From an uncultured Draconibacterium sp. (GTDB taxonomy: Bacteria > Bacteroidota > Bacteroidia > Bacteroidales > Prolixibacteraceae), in assembly GCF_963677565.1 (NCBI RefSeq), contig NZ_OY781981.1, positions 3,464,001 through 3,528,000 on the forward strand: a stretch of 64,000 nt of DNA. Reading direction: 5' to 3'. Numbering within the stretch: position 1 is the stretch's first letter; each line of letters opens with the position of its first letter. The position numbers and the translations under genes were made by a program. The notes beneath the pieces were generated by a model. It did not search any database, was not told the DNA's origin, and saw only the letters and a program-made list of their open reading frames with translations. This document shows, one piece after another, positions 27,431 through 35,525 of this stretch.

Positions 27431-29083
27431 ATGAGATCATTAAAATTTATTCTTGCAGCTTTCCTGTTTTCAGGATTGTTTGCATGTCAAACTTCAACAA
27501 CAAATGCACCTCCAACTGGTTCGCAACCGGGATCGCATCCGATGATCGCCAATAGCGAAACAGCGCAAACTTCCACCGAAAGTGGCGATGTAATCGGGTA
27601 TGTACACGACGGAGTTTTCAATTACAAAGGAATTCCGTATGCCAAAGCCGAGCGTTTTATGCCGCCGCAAAAGCCCGATAAATGGGACGGTGTGCGTAGC
27701 TGTCGCTCATATGGTCCGGTTTGCCCGATCGATGTTTCATCGATGATTTTGGCCGACGAAATGGAATTTGCTCAGCAACACAATTTCTGGTTTATGAAAG
27801 AGGAAGATTGTAACAATCTGAATGTTTGGTCGCCGGGAATTAACGATGGTAAAAAACGTCCGGTAATGGTATGGTTGCATGGTGGCGGTTACACTGCCGG
27901 TTCATCGTGCGAATTGCCAAGTTACGATGGCGAGAACTTAAGTCGCACCGGCGATGTGGTGGTAGTTTCCATCAATCATCGTTTAAATGTGCTTGGTTTC
28001 CTCGATCTGTCGGCTGTTGACGAAAAATATGCTGAATCGGCCAACGTAGGAATGATGGATGTTGTTGCCGCGCTGGAATGGGTGCATAACAACATTGCCA
28101 ATTTTGGCGGAGATCCTGCTAACGTAACCATTTTCGGTCAGTCCGGTGGTGGTGGCAAAGTGGCTACCATGCTTTACACGCCTTCTGCAAAAGGTTTGTT
28201 CCACAAAGCAATTATGCAAAGTGGTGTTGCCGGAAGTTACAGCACCAAAGAAGCTACTCAGAAACTGGGTTTGGCCGTTATGGAAGAACTTGGCCTGAAA
28301 AATAGTGAAGTTGAGAAATTAAAAGATATTCCTCACGATGAATTATTAGCTGCCGGAAACCGTGCAATTGCTAAAAATAGCGGTGCAGGAATGGGCCGAA
28401 TGGGATGGGCACCGTCATGCGATGGTGAGTTTATTCCTCTGCAACCCGGAGCTCCCGGAGCTGAAGATCTGGCAAAAGATATTCCTGTTATTATTGGTTC
28501 TAACCAGGTAGAGTTTGGTGCTTTTGGCGGCGGTGCCGATTTGTTGCTTGCCGACGAAGCTACCATCATTGAGAATCTCAGAGAACGTTTTGGCGATAAA
28601 ACGGAAGCTTATGTAGCAGCTTACAAAAAAGCATATCCAAACACAAAATTGCCTTCTGACATGAAGGATGTGGATATGATGTTTCGTCCAATGGCCTTAA
28701 ATTTTACACGCATGAAATCAGCCGTTCCGGGTGGAGCGCCGGTTTATAATTATGTGTTTAAATGGAATGCGCCTCATTTGGATGGCATGTTAAAATCAAG
28801 CCACTGTATGGAGATTGCATTTGTATTTAACAACATCGCTCGCACTGAAGAATACAACAGTGGCTCGCCGGAAGCTTATGCCCTGGCAGAAAAACTCAGT
28901 AAAACCTGGGCAACTTTTGCACACACAGGAAATCCAAACAACGATGCAATGCCAGAATGGGAACCTTTTACTCCCGATGGCGGAGCAACAATGTTGCTCG
29001 ATAATCAGCCGGAACTGGTGCACAATCACGATAAAGAATTGATTGAAGTTGCCACTTCTGTTCCGCAGCAAAGTATGTTTTAA
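27431..29083 (+). CDS. Type-B carboxylesterase, lipoprotein
   Basis: A 550-residue carboxylesterase family lipoprotein (lipobox LFAC, Cys19). Motifs are GIPYAKAERF, EDCNNLNVWSP, the oxyanion HGGGYTAG, GQSGGGG with nucleophile Ser238, SNQVEFGAFG with the likely acidic triad residue, and SSHCMEIAF with His458. The elbow has Gln before Ser where most family members have Glu, a common substitution. It is an anchored counterpart of the Tat-exported enzyme at 24588. Its stop codon overlaps the start of the next gene (TAATG), so the downstream MBL hydrolase is probably translationally coupled to it. Likely cleaves bulky or aromatic esters. Confidence 0.9.
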   Translation: MRSLKFILAAFLFSGLFACQTSTTNAPPTGSQPGSHPMIANSETAQTSTESGDVIGYVHDGVFNYKGIPYAKAERFMPPQKPDKWDGVRSCRSYGPVCPIDVSSMILADEMEFAQQHNFWFMKEEDCNNLNVWSPGINDGKKRPVMVWLHGGGYTAGSSCELPSYDGENLSRTGDVVVVSINHRLNVLGFLDLSAVDEKYAESANVGMMDVVAALEWVHNNIANFGGDPANVTIFGQSGGGGKVATMLYTPSAKGLFHKAIMQSGVAGSYSTKEATQKLGLAVMEELGLKNSEVEKLKDIPHDELLAAGNRAIAKNSGAGMGRMGWAPSCDGEFIPLQPGAPGAEDLAKDIPVIIGSNQVEFGAFGGGADLLLADEATIIENLRERFGDKTEAYVAAYKKAYPNTKLPSDMKDVDMMFRPMALNFTRMKSAVPGGAPVYNYVFKWNAPHLDGMLKSSHCMEIAFVFNNIARTEEYNSGSPEAYALAEKLSKTWATFAHTGNPNNDAMPEWEPFTPDGGATMLLDNQPELVHNHDKELIEVATSVPQQSMF

Positions 29084-29922
29084 TGATTTCGAATATGAAG
29101 AAAATTGTATTATTTATAAACGCCTTACTACTTGCCCAAGTTGCCTTGTTTGCACAACCTCAGTTTAAAATTGATGGTGAAGAAGTATACAGTGGTGATG
29201 ATGTGGTTTTCCATAAAATCGATGATCATACCTGGGTTGGCACCGGGCATGTAATGTCGAACGAGAGCCTTTATTTGGTTGAAGGAAATGACAAGTCGTT
29301 GTTGATTGATGCCGGAACAAACATTAAAGATCTGGATAAAATTGTGGCGTCGATCACTTCAAAACCGGTTACGCTGGTGGCAACGCACGTTCATCCCGAT
29401 CATACCGGGCCATCCATCGATGTATTTCCGTCGTTGTATATCAATCCGGCCGACACTGTGGGAATTCCAACGTTTATGCCCGATTACAAAGGCGATGTGA
29501 AATTCCTGAAGGACGGGCAGATTTTTGATCTTGGCGGCCGTAAACTGGAAGTGGTTTTCACGCCGGGACACACGCCCGGCTCAACGACCTTTATAGATAA
29601 AGATGCAAAATACGGATTCAGTGGCGATTCGTTTGGATCGGGCAATTTATTGCTGACAACCAGCTTTTCCACCCTGCAAAATACCTGCGAGAAAATGAGT
29701 AAAGTTATGGCCGATTACGGTATTACAGAACTTTATCCGGGGCACTTTTTCGGTGGAAATAAAGAAACCAAAAAGCGGGTTGACGATCTGAATACAATCA
29801 GTAAAGGTGCTTTGTCCGGCGAAATTAAGGGAGAGGATAATCCCAATAATCGTTTCGGTCTCAACTATGTAATCAACAGAGACGGAGTGCGTGTGAACTT
29901 TGCCGAGAGTGCGTTGAAATAG
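29083..29922 (+). CDS. Secreted metallo-beta-lactamase-fold hydrolase (type 2, copy 2)
   Basis: A 279-residue close paralogue of the protein at 23717. The start ATG overlaps the stop of the carboxylesterase gene by one base; ATG 29095 (MKKIVLFINALL) would remove four residues and is also credible. The signal peptide ends near LFAQ. The metal site is THVHPDH (His102, His104, Asp106, His107 from the first start), followed by FTPGHTPGS, GFSGDSFGSG and LYPGHFFGG. Compared with copy 1 it has an altered stretch after the HxHxDH motif (TGPSIDVFPSLYINPADT), so the substrate pocket probably differs. Coupling to an esterase suggests it handles an esterase product. Confidence 0.85.
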   Translation: MISNMKKIVLFINALLLAQVALFAQPQFKIDGEEVYSGDDVVFHKIDDHTWVGTGHVMSNESLYLVEGNDKSLLIDAGTNIKDLDKIVASITSKPVTLVATHVHPDHTGPSIDVFPSLYINPADTVGIPTFMPDYKGDVKFLKDGQIFDLGGRKLEVVFTPGHTPGSTTFIDKDAKYGFSGDSFGSGNLLLTTSFSTLQNTCEKMSKVMADYGITELYPGHFFGGNKETKKRVDDLNTISKGALSGEIKGEDNPNNRFGLNYVINRDGVRVNFAESALK

Positions 29923-29964
29923 TCAAAAACAAATATTAATTAGAAACCAATAAAATCTTATCAA

Positions 29965-32316
29965 ATGAGAAAGTTATTTACAATCCTGTTCCTTTTTTCT
30001 GTTGTTGTAAGTTCTGCGCAAATGTTTGGCCCACCACGAAATAACGAGTGGGACGCAAGTTGGATTTGTGTACCGGAAGCCGGTGCAACAGACGCAGGTC
30101 TTTACCTGTTCAGAAAAACGATAAATTTTGACGCTGTACCTGACAAATTTGAAATGCGGGTTACAGCCGATAATCGTTACAAACTGTATATCAACGAAAA
30201 ACTAGTTTCATTGGGGCCTGCTTTGGGCGACCTCGAACATTGGAATTACGAAACAGTTGATATTGCACCTTATCTGAAACAAGGCGAAAACATTATTGCA
30301 GCCGAAGTTTGGAATGAAGGAGATATGAAACCTGTTTCGCAATTTTCGTGCAAAACAGGCTTTTTGTTTCAGGGAACTGATGATGCAACCAAAGTGTTGA
30401 ACACCAATGATACGTGGAAATGTATCGAAGACAAAAGTTACACACCAATACGTCAGCAGGTTCGTGGTTATTATGCTGCCGGAGCTGGTGAAAAAATTGA
30501 CATGAATGAGGCTGTAAAAGGCTGGAAAGTGCTTGATTTTGACGATAGCAGTTGGAAATCGGCCAAAGCAGTATTCGAGCGCTCAACACGAGGAATGGGC
30601 TTTAATACCCGCGGCGGATGGACATTGATTCCGTCGATAATTCCACAAATGGAAATGACTTATCAGCGACTGGCTGCAACCCGTAAGGCTGAAGGCGTTT
30701 CTGTTCCCAAAAATTTCCCTGCCGAAAAAGCAGCTTTTGAAGTGCCTGCAAATACAACTGCCAAAATATTACTCGATCAGGAAGTTTACACCAATGCTTT
30801 TCCAACTTTGGTTTTCAGTGGTGGCAAAAACGGTACGATCGTAATTACCTATTCAGAAGGTTTATACGATGCAGACGGCGCAAAGAATAACCGTAACGAA
30901 ATTGAAGGAAAAACCATTTCCGGACGTATGGATACCATTATTTCGGATGGTTCGCAAATGCAGGAATTCACTACACTGAACTGGAGAACCTACCGTTATA
31001 TTGAGTTAAAAGTGGAAACAAAAGACAGTCCGCTTACCATCGAAGATTTCTACGGAACTTTTACCGGTTATCCGTTTGAAATGAACGCTAAAATAAATGC
31101 CAATAATGCTGAATTGGATAAAATTCTGGAAATTGGCTGGCGTACAGCTCGCTCGTGTGCCGTTGAAACTTATATGGATTGCCCTTACTACGAGCGTTTG
31201 CAGTATATTGGTGATGCACGCATCCAGTTGTTTGTATCGTATTTCAACAGTGGCGACGACCGTTTGGCGAAAAATGCCTTGAACCTGATGAATAATTCTC
31301 GTCAGAAAGATGGTTACACTTTAAGCCGTTATCCTGATACACAGAACCAGGTAATCGCTACTTATTCGATGTGGTTTGTTTGCATGTTGCACGACTATCT
31401 GATGTATGGAAGTGATCCTGAATTTTTGGATGATAAATTGCTGGGATCTCGCCAAATTCTTAACTACTTCATCAGTTTTGTAGACGATGATGGTTCGTTG
31501 AAAAACCTTCCTGGATGGAACTTTACTGACTGGGCAAGCGACTGGAGAATGGGAACTGCAGCAGCAGCCGAAGACGGAAGTACAGCATTACTCGACCTGC
31601 AATTATTATTGGCTTTGCAGGCTGGTATTGAACTGGAGAAAGTTGAAGGTAGCGAAGAGTTTGCAACTATGTACGAAAGTCTGGCAAATAAAATGTCGGA
31701 AACGATTAAGAGCAAATACTGGGATGCATCGCGCAATTTATTTGCCGATACACCTGATAAAGAATATTACTCGCAGCATACCAACTCAATGGCAATTCTT
31801 GCTGGACTTACAACACCTGAGCAGAATGAACAAATTGCCAAGCAGATGTTGGAAGATGAATCATTGACTCAAGCTACAATTTACTTTAAATATTATTTGC
31901 ACCTGGCATTGGCGAAAGCCGGTATGGGCGACGATTTTTTGGAATGGTTAGACATCTGGCGTAAAAATATTGAGCTTGGTTTAACTACCTGGGGCGAAAC
32001 TTCTGAAGTGGAAACTACCCGCTCTGATTGTCACGCCTGGGGTGCCAGTCCAAACATTGAAGCTTACCGCATAATTCTTGGAATCGAGAGTGCTGCTCCA
32101 TATTTCCAAAAAGTAAAAATTGAGCCGAATATTGGCGCATTCGAAACTATAAGCGGCGAGATGCCACATCCTGCAGGTACAATTGCTGTTGCTTACGACA
32201 ATTCTGCAAGTGGTTTAAAAGCTGAAATCAGCTTGCCGCAAGGAATTACCGGAACATTTGTTTGGGAAGGTAAAAGCCACGCATTGAAAAGCGGAAAGAA
32301 CAATCTTGAATTGTAA
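29965..32316 (+). CDS. GH78-family alpha-L-rhamnosidase
   Basis: A 783-residue secreted enzyme (signal peptide ending near VSSAQ). The N-terminal part is a beta-sandwich (RVTADNRYKLYINEK, NIIAAEVWNEGD). The (alpha/alpha)6 catalytic domain contains DCPYYERLQYIGD with Asp405, Glu410 and Asp417, the same spacing as the acidic triad of the characterised Bacillus-type GH78 RhaB. Later TTWGETSE and SDCHAWGASP supply the probable general base and the conserved His/Trp segment. The C-terminus is a short beta domain. It should release alpha-L-rhamnose by inversion. It is the last gene before a terminator at 32358, so it ends the long 13332-32316 unit. Catalytic residues are all present. Confidence 0.9.
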   Translation: MRKLFTILFLFSVVVSSAQMFGPPRNNEWDASWICVPEAGATDAGLYLFRKTINFDAVPDKFEMRVTADNRYKLYINEKLVSLGPALGDLEHWNYETVDIAPYLKQGENIIAAEVWNEGDMKPVSQFSCKTGFLFQGTDDATKVLNTNDTWKCIEDKSYTPIRQQVRGYYAAGAGEKIDMNEAVKGWKVLDFDDSSWKSAKAVFERSTRGMGFNTRGGWTLIPSIIPQMEMTYQRLAATRKAEGVSVPKNFPAEKAAFEVPANTTAKILLDQEVYTNAFPTLVFSGGKNGTIVITYSEGLYDADGAKNNRNEIEGKTISGRMDTIISDGSQMQEFTTLNWRTYRYIELKVETKDSPLTIEDFYGTFTGYPFEMNAKINANNAELDKILEIGWRTARSCAVETYMDCPYYERLQYIGDARIQLFVSYFNSGDDRLAKNALNLMNNSRQKDGYTLSRYPDTQNQVIATYSMWFVCMLHDYLMYGSDPEFLDDKLLGSRQILNYFISFVDDDGSLKNLPGWNFTDWASDWRMGTAAAAEDGSTALLDLQLLLALQAGIELEKVEGSEEFATMYESLANKMSETIKSKYWDASRNLFADTPDKEYYSQHTNSMAILAGLTTPEQNEQIAKQMLEDESLTQATIYFKYYLHLALAKAGMGDDFLEWLDIWRKNIELGLTTWGETSEVETTRSDCHAWGASPNIEAYRIILGIESAAPYFQKVKIEPNIGAFETISGEMPHPAGTIAVAYDNSASGLKAEISLPQGITGTFVWEGKSHALKSGKNNLEL

Positions 32317-32357
32317 ATTCATTAGTTGAATAGTTATACTTAAGTTAAACATTTACA

Positions 32358-32403
32358 GGTCATTCAGAGGATTAAATTCTCTGGATGACCATTTTCTATT
32401 TTT
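32358..32403 (+). terminator. Rho-independent terminator after the GH78 gene
   Basis: A 12-bp stem with one G-U pair, GGTCATTCAGAG (32358-32369) with CTCTGGATGACC (32379-32390), followed by ATTTTCTATTTTT. It separates the glycosidase unit from the esterase/reductase unit downstream. Confidence 0.8.
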
Positions 32404-32434
32404 ATAAAAACAATCATCTATCTAAACGAAAAAC

Positions 32435-34201
32435 ATGAAAAAAGCCGTTACTTCGATCGTAACGCTGTTATTTTTGATCACTTCCTTTTGTTACGGTCAA
32501 ACCGAAATTACAATTACCCAAAATGATTTGAGTAAGGTGGGCACTTCAATTGCACCATCAAAAATTGGCGAACTTGTTGGATCAGTTAAACTTTACGAAC
32601 CTCGCTGGGAGGAAGCCAGTGATGCAGTTCCGGCATATGCGGTTGTTGAGGGATCAATAATGCCTGTTGATCCTGATGGATGGCCGATTAATTTCAGAGT
32701 TCTTTTGCCTGCAAAATGGAGTTTACGCGCCATGCAGCAAGGCGGTGGCGGAATGAACGGTACCATAACCGTTAGCGGCGGTAATAGTCCCATGTTTGCC
32801 CGCATGCATGGCCCGATAATTAAAAAAGGGTTTGTATTATACGGAAGTGATTCCGGACACCAGGTGGAAAATCGTAGAGGAGGAGCTATTCCTGTTGCAC
32901 CTTTGGCTACCGGTCCAACTATAGGCGATGAATGGTCGTTAAACGAGGAGGCCATTCGCAATATTGGGTACATGCAAATGAAAAAAACGCATGATGCTGC
33001 CATGGTGATTATGCAGCGACTTTATGGTTCCAAACCGGAATTCAATTACTACGTAGGTACTTCACACGGAGGTCGCGAAGCGCTGACCGTTGCACAGCGT
33101 TATCCTAAAGATTATGATGGTATAATTTCAAATGTACCGATTGTAAACTTTTCTACCTTGATGTTGGGGCCTGAACTGATACGCATTCAGGAAATCCCTT
33201 TGGTGAACTGGGTGACAAAAAATAAGGTTAAAGCAATTACACACGAATTCCTGCGTCAAACTGACGATTTGGATGGTTTATCGGATGGTATCATCAGCAA
33301 TTATGTTGAAGCCCGCCAGATTTTTAATGTGAACGATGGAATTGGCACCGACGATCCCTGGGCTGCTTTACGTGCGCCAAATAATGTTGATCCTGATCCG
33401 AACGATAATACAGCGTCGGCAAAATTAACCGAAGGACAAATTGAGACACTGGAACTTTCATACAGTAACTATAAATTCACAAATTCACTTGCCAATGGTG
33501 TCGAGTCGTTTGGTATGTGGACACCAACCATCGAATCCGATGGATTTGGAATGATTACCGACACTCGTTTCCGTGGGCAGGAAGGTGCTGCCGACGATGC
33601 TCCAATGCACACTCAACTTGGAATACTTGGTGTAACAGGTTTTCTGATGCAGGATCTGTCGGCAAATCCACTGGACTATGTTGAAGGTGGTAAATACGAA
33701 AAACGTCGTCAGCAGTTGTCAAAATGGCTTGATAGTACCGATCCCGATCTGTCGGAGTTTCACAAACGCGGTGGAAAGATCATTTTCATGATTGGAGCCA
33801 TTGATAACATTGCTTCATCGGGTGCTCAGATGGATTTTTATCAGTCATTAATCGATGAAATGGGCTGGAATAAGCTCGATAAATTTGCGCGTTTGTATGT
33901 GGTGCCAAATGGTACGCATATGCTATTCGGAAGAAGCTACAACGAAAATGGTAAAGGAGAGCCAATTGAGGTAAAACGCATCGCTGCTCCCGATGGCAAT
34001 CAAAAATTCGATATGCTGATCGACTGGGTGGAAAACGAAAAGGCGCCGGCCAAAACTCTTGTTGTAGATGAAAAGGGGAAAATGGGAACCGATACCAGTG
34101 TGAAAGGGTATTTGATGTGCTCTTACCCGAATTATCAAAAATATGTAGGAGGCCCGACAGATGTTGCGGCATCGTACGAAAGTGCAGCTCCAAACAAATA
34201 G
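32435..34201 (+). CDS. Tannase/feruloyl-esterase-family (PF07519-type) secreted hydrolase
   Basis: A 588-residue alpha/beta hydrolase with a signal peptide ending near CYGQ (residue 22). It has the tannase-family layout: FRVLLPAKWSLRAMQQGGGG, GFVLYGSDSGHQ, the nucleophile elbow GTSHGGREAL with Ser210, a long lid region, and a C-terminal GTHMLFG with His495. Known fungal and many bacterial members carry a disulfide linking the residue before Ser to one after His (the CS-D-HC motif). Here those positions are Thr209 and Met496, so the disulfide is absent at both ends. Family members hydrolyse gallate, ferulate or related aromatic esters, and this is the most likely role. It begins the unit that also holds a CE1 esterase, a flavoprotein reductase and a cytochrome c. 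Confidence 0.87.
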   Translation: MKKAVTSIVTLLFLITSFCYGQTEITITQNDLSKVGTSIAPSKIGELVGSVKLYEPRWEEASDAVPAYAVVEGSIMPVDPDGWPINFRVLLPAKWSLRAMQQGGGGMNGTITVSGGNSPMFARMHGPIIKKGFVLYGSDSGHQVENRRGGAIPVAPLATGPTIGDEWSLNEEAIRNIGYMQMKKTHDAAMVIMQRLYGSKPEFNYYVGTSHGGREALTVAQRYPKDYDGIISNVPIVNFSTLMLGPELIRIQEIPLVNWVTKNKVKAITHEFLRQTDDLDGLSDGIISNYVEARQIFNVNDGIGTDDPWAALRAPNNVDPDPNDNTASAKLTEGQIETLELSYSNYKFTNSLANGVESFGMWTPTIESDGFGMITDTRFRGQEGAADDAPMHTQLGILGVTGFLMQDLSANPLDYVEGGKYEKRRQQLSKWLDSTDPDLSEFHKRGGKIIFMIGAIDNIASSGAQMDFYQSLIDEMGWNKLDKFARLYVVPNGTHMLFGRSYNENGKGEPIEVKRIAAPDGNQKFDMLIDWVENEKAPAKTLVVDEKGKMGTDTSVKGYLMCSYPNYQKYVGGPTDVAASYESAAPNK

Positions 34202-34246
34202 ATTACGAATAAAAGAAACTAACAAAAACGATAAAAACCATCAATT

Positions 34247-35434
34247 ATGAAACGAACCAATTCAATAAAAAATTTACTGGTACTTCTTGCCGGTTTATTT
34301 ATTATCACAGCCACACAAGCACAGGAAATACAACGTAACAGGGGGCCACAAGTGGTTTCTCCTGAAATAGGAAGCGATAACAGTGTTACTTTCCGTGTAT
34401 TCTCGGAAGATGCCACATCTGTTAAAGTTAATGGCAGTTGGATGAATATGGGCGAAACGCTGGAAATGACAAAAGGCAATGATGGTGTTTGGTCGGCAAA
34501 AACCGCAGTGTTGGAACCATCAATGTATCATTATAATTTCGTTCTGGATGGAGTGAGTGTTCTCGATCCAACCAATCCACAGGCTATGCGCGATGGCAGA
34601 CGTTATGCCAGTACCTTGATCATTCCGGGAGAAGGTTCAGAGTTTGTGGAAGTTAATGATGTTCCGCACGGTTCGCTGACTAAGGTGTGGTATGATTCGC
34701 CAACTTTAGGTCTTAACCGCAGAATGTATGTGTACACCCCTCCGGGTTATGCCGACAGCAAAGAAAAATATCCGGTGTTGTACCTGCTTCACGGTGGCGG
34801 TGGCGACGAAGATGCATGGACATCTTTAGGCAGAGCAAATTATATTTTGGATAACCTGATTGCCGCAGGAAAAGCAAAACCAATGTTAGTGGTAATGACC
34901 AATGGAAATCCGGATCAAACGGTGGCTATTTCTGATCAAAAAATGAAGCCTGCAGCAGAAGCTTCAGCAGGTGGCCCGATGTCTATGGGAGCAAATGATT
35001 TCCCTAAAAGTATTGTGAATGACGTAATTCCATACATTGAAAAACATTACCGTGTTTCTACCGATAAGAAAAACCGTGCATTAGCCGGATTATCGATGGG
35101 AGCTCTGCAGACCCAAATTACCGGAATGAATAATCCTGATTTATTTAATTACCTTGGTGTATTCAGTATCGGATTGCAGATGGAATTTGGCGAAACAACT
35201 ACCGATCTGATTAAAGCTTACGATACTAATCTTGATGTGTTGAAGAAAAACGGATTCAAGCTTTTTTACATTGGGGTAGGGAAAGAAGACTTTGTTTATG
35301 AAGGAGTAACTCTGCTTCGTAAAAAACTGGATGAACACGATTTTGATTACATCTATAACGAAACCGGCGGTGGACATACTTGGGCAAACTGGCGGACTTA
35401 TTTATCGGATTATGCTCCGAGGTTATTTAAATAA
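34247..35434 (+). CDS. CE1-type feruloyl/acetyl esterase with N-terminal E-set domain
   Basis: A 395-residue secreted esterase (signal peptide ending near ATQAQ, residue 26). An N-terminal early-set/CBM48-like domain covers about 36-130 (VTFRVFSEDATSVKVNGSW, YHYNFVLDGV). A CE1 esterase domain follows: RRMYVYTPPGY, LYLLHGGGGDED, GLSMGALQT with nucleophile Ser283 and GGGHTWANW with catalytic His377. This two-domain plan is shared with known Bacteroidota feruloyl and acetyl-xylan esterases. It follows the tannase-family gene by 45 bp. With no xylanase nearby, a phenolic or sugar ester of the rhamnoside is the likely target. Confidence 0.9.
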   Translation: MKRTNSIKNLLVLLAGLFIITATQAQEIQRNRGPQVVSPEIGSDNSVTFRVFSEDATSVKVNGSWMNMGETLEMTKGNDGVWSAKTAVLEPSMYHYNFVLDGVSVLDPTNPQAMRDGRRYASTLIIPGEGSEFVEVNDVPHGSLTKVWYDSPTLGLNRRMYVYTPPGYADSKEKYPVLYLLHGGGGDEDAWTSLGRANYILDNLIAAGKAKPMLVVMTNGNPDQTVAISDQKMKPAAEASAGGPMSMGANDFPKSIVNDVIPYIEKHYRVSTDKKNRALAGLSMGALQTQITGMNNPDLFNYLGVFSIGLQMEFGETTTDLIKAYDTNLDVLKKNGFKLFYIGVGKEDFVYEGVTLLRKKLDEHDFDYIYNETGGGHTWANWRTYLSDYAPRLFK

Positions 35435-35525
35435 TTTTAATCGACGATAAAACAAAGGACTACTATTTGGATTGGTTAGTTGCTGGCTAATCTTATGAAA
35501 TAAACGAATAATATTGAAGAGAGAT

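Noticed and set aside
33786..34225. Overlapping minus-strand frames of 135 and 100 codons at the end of the tannase-family gene
   Set aside because: Shadows of the real gene on the other strand; no start context or domain.
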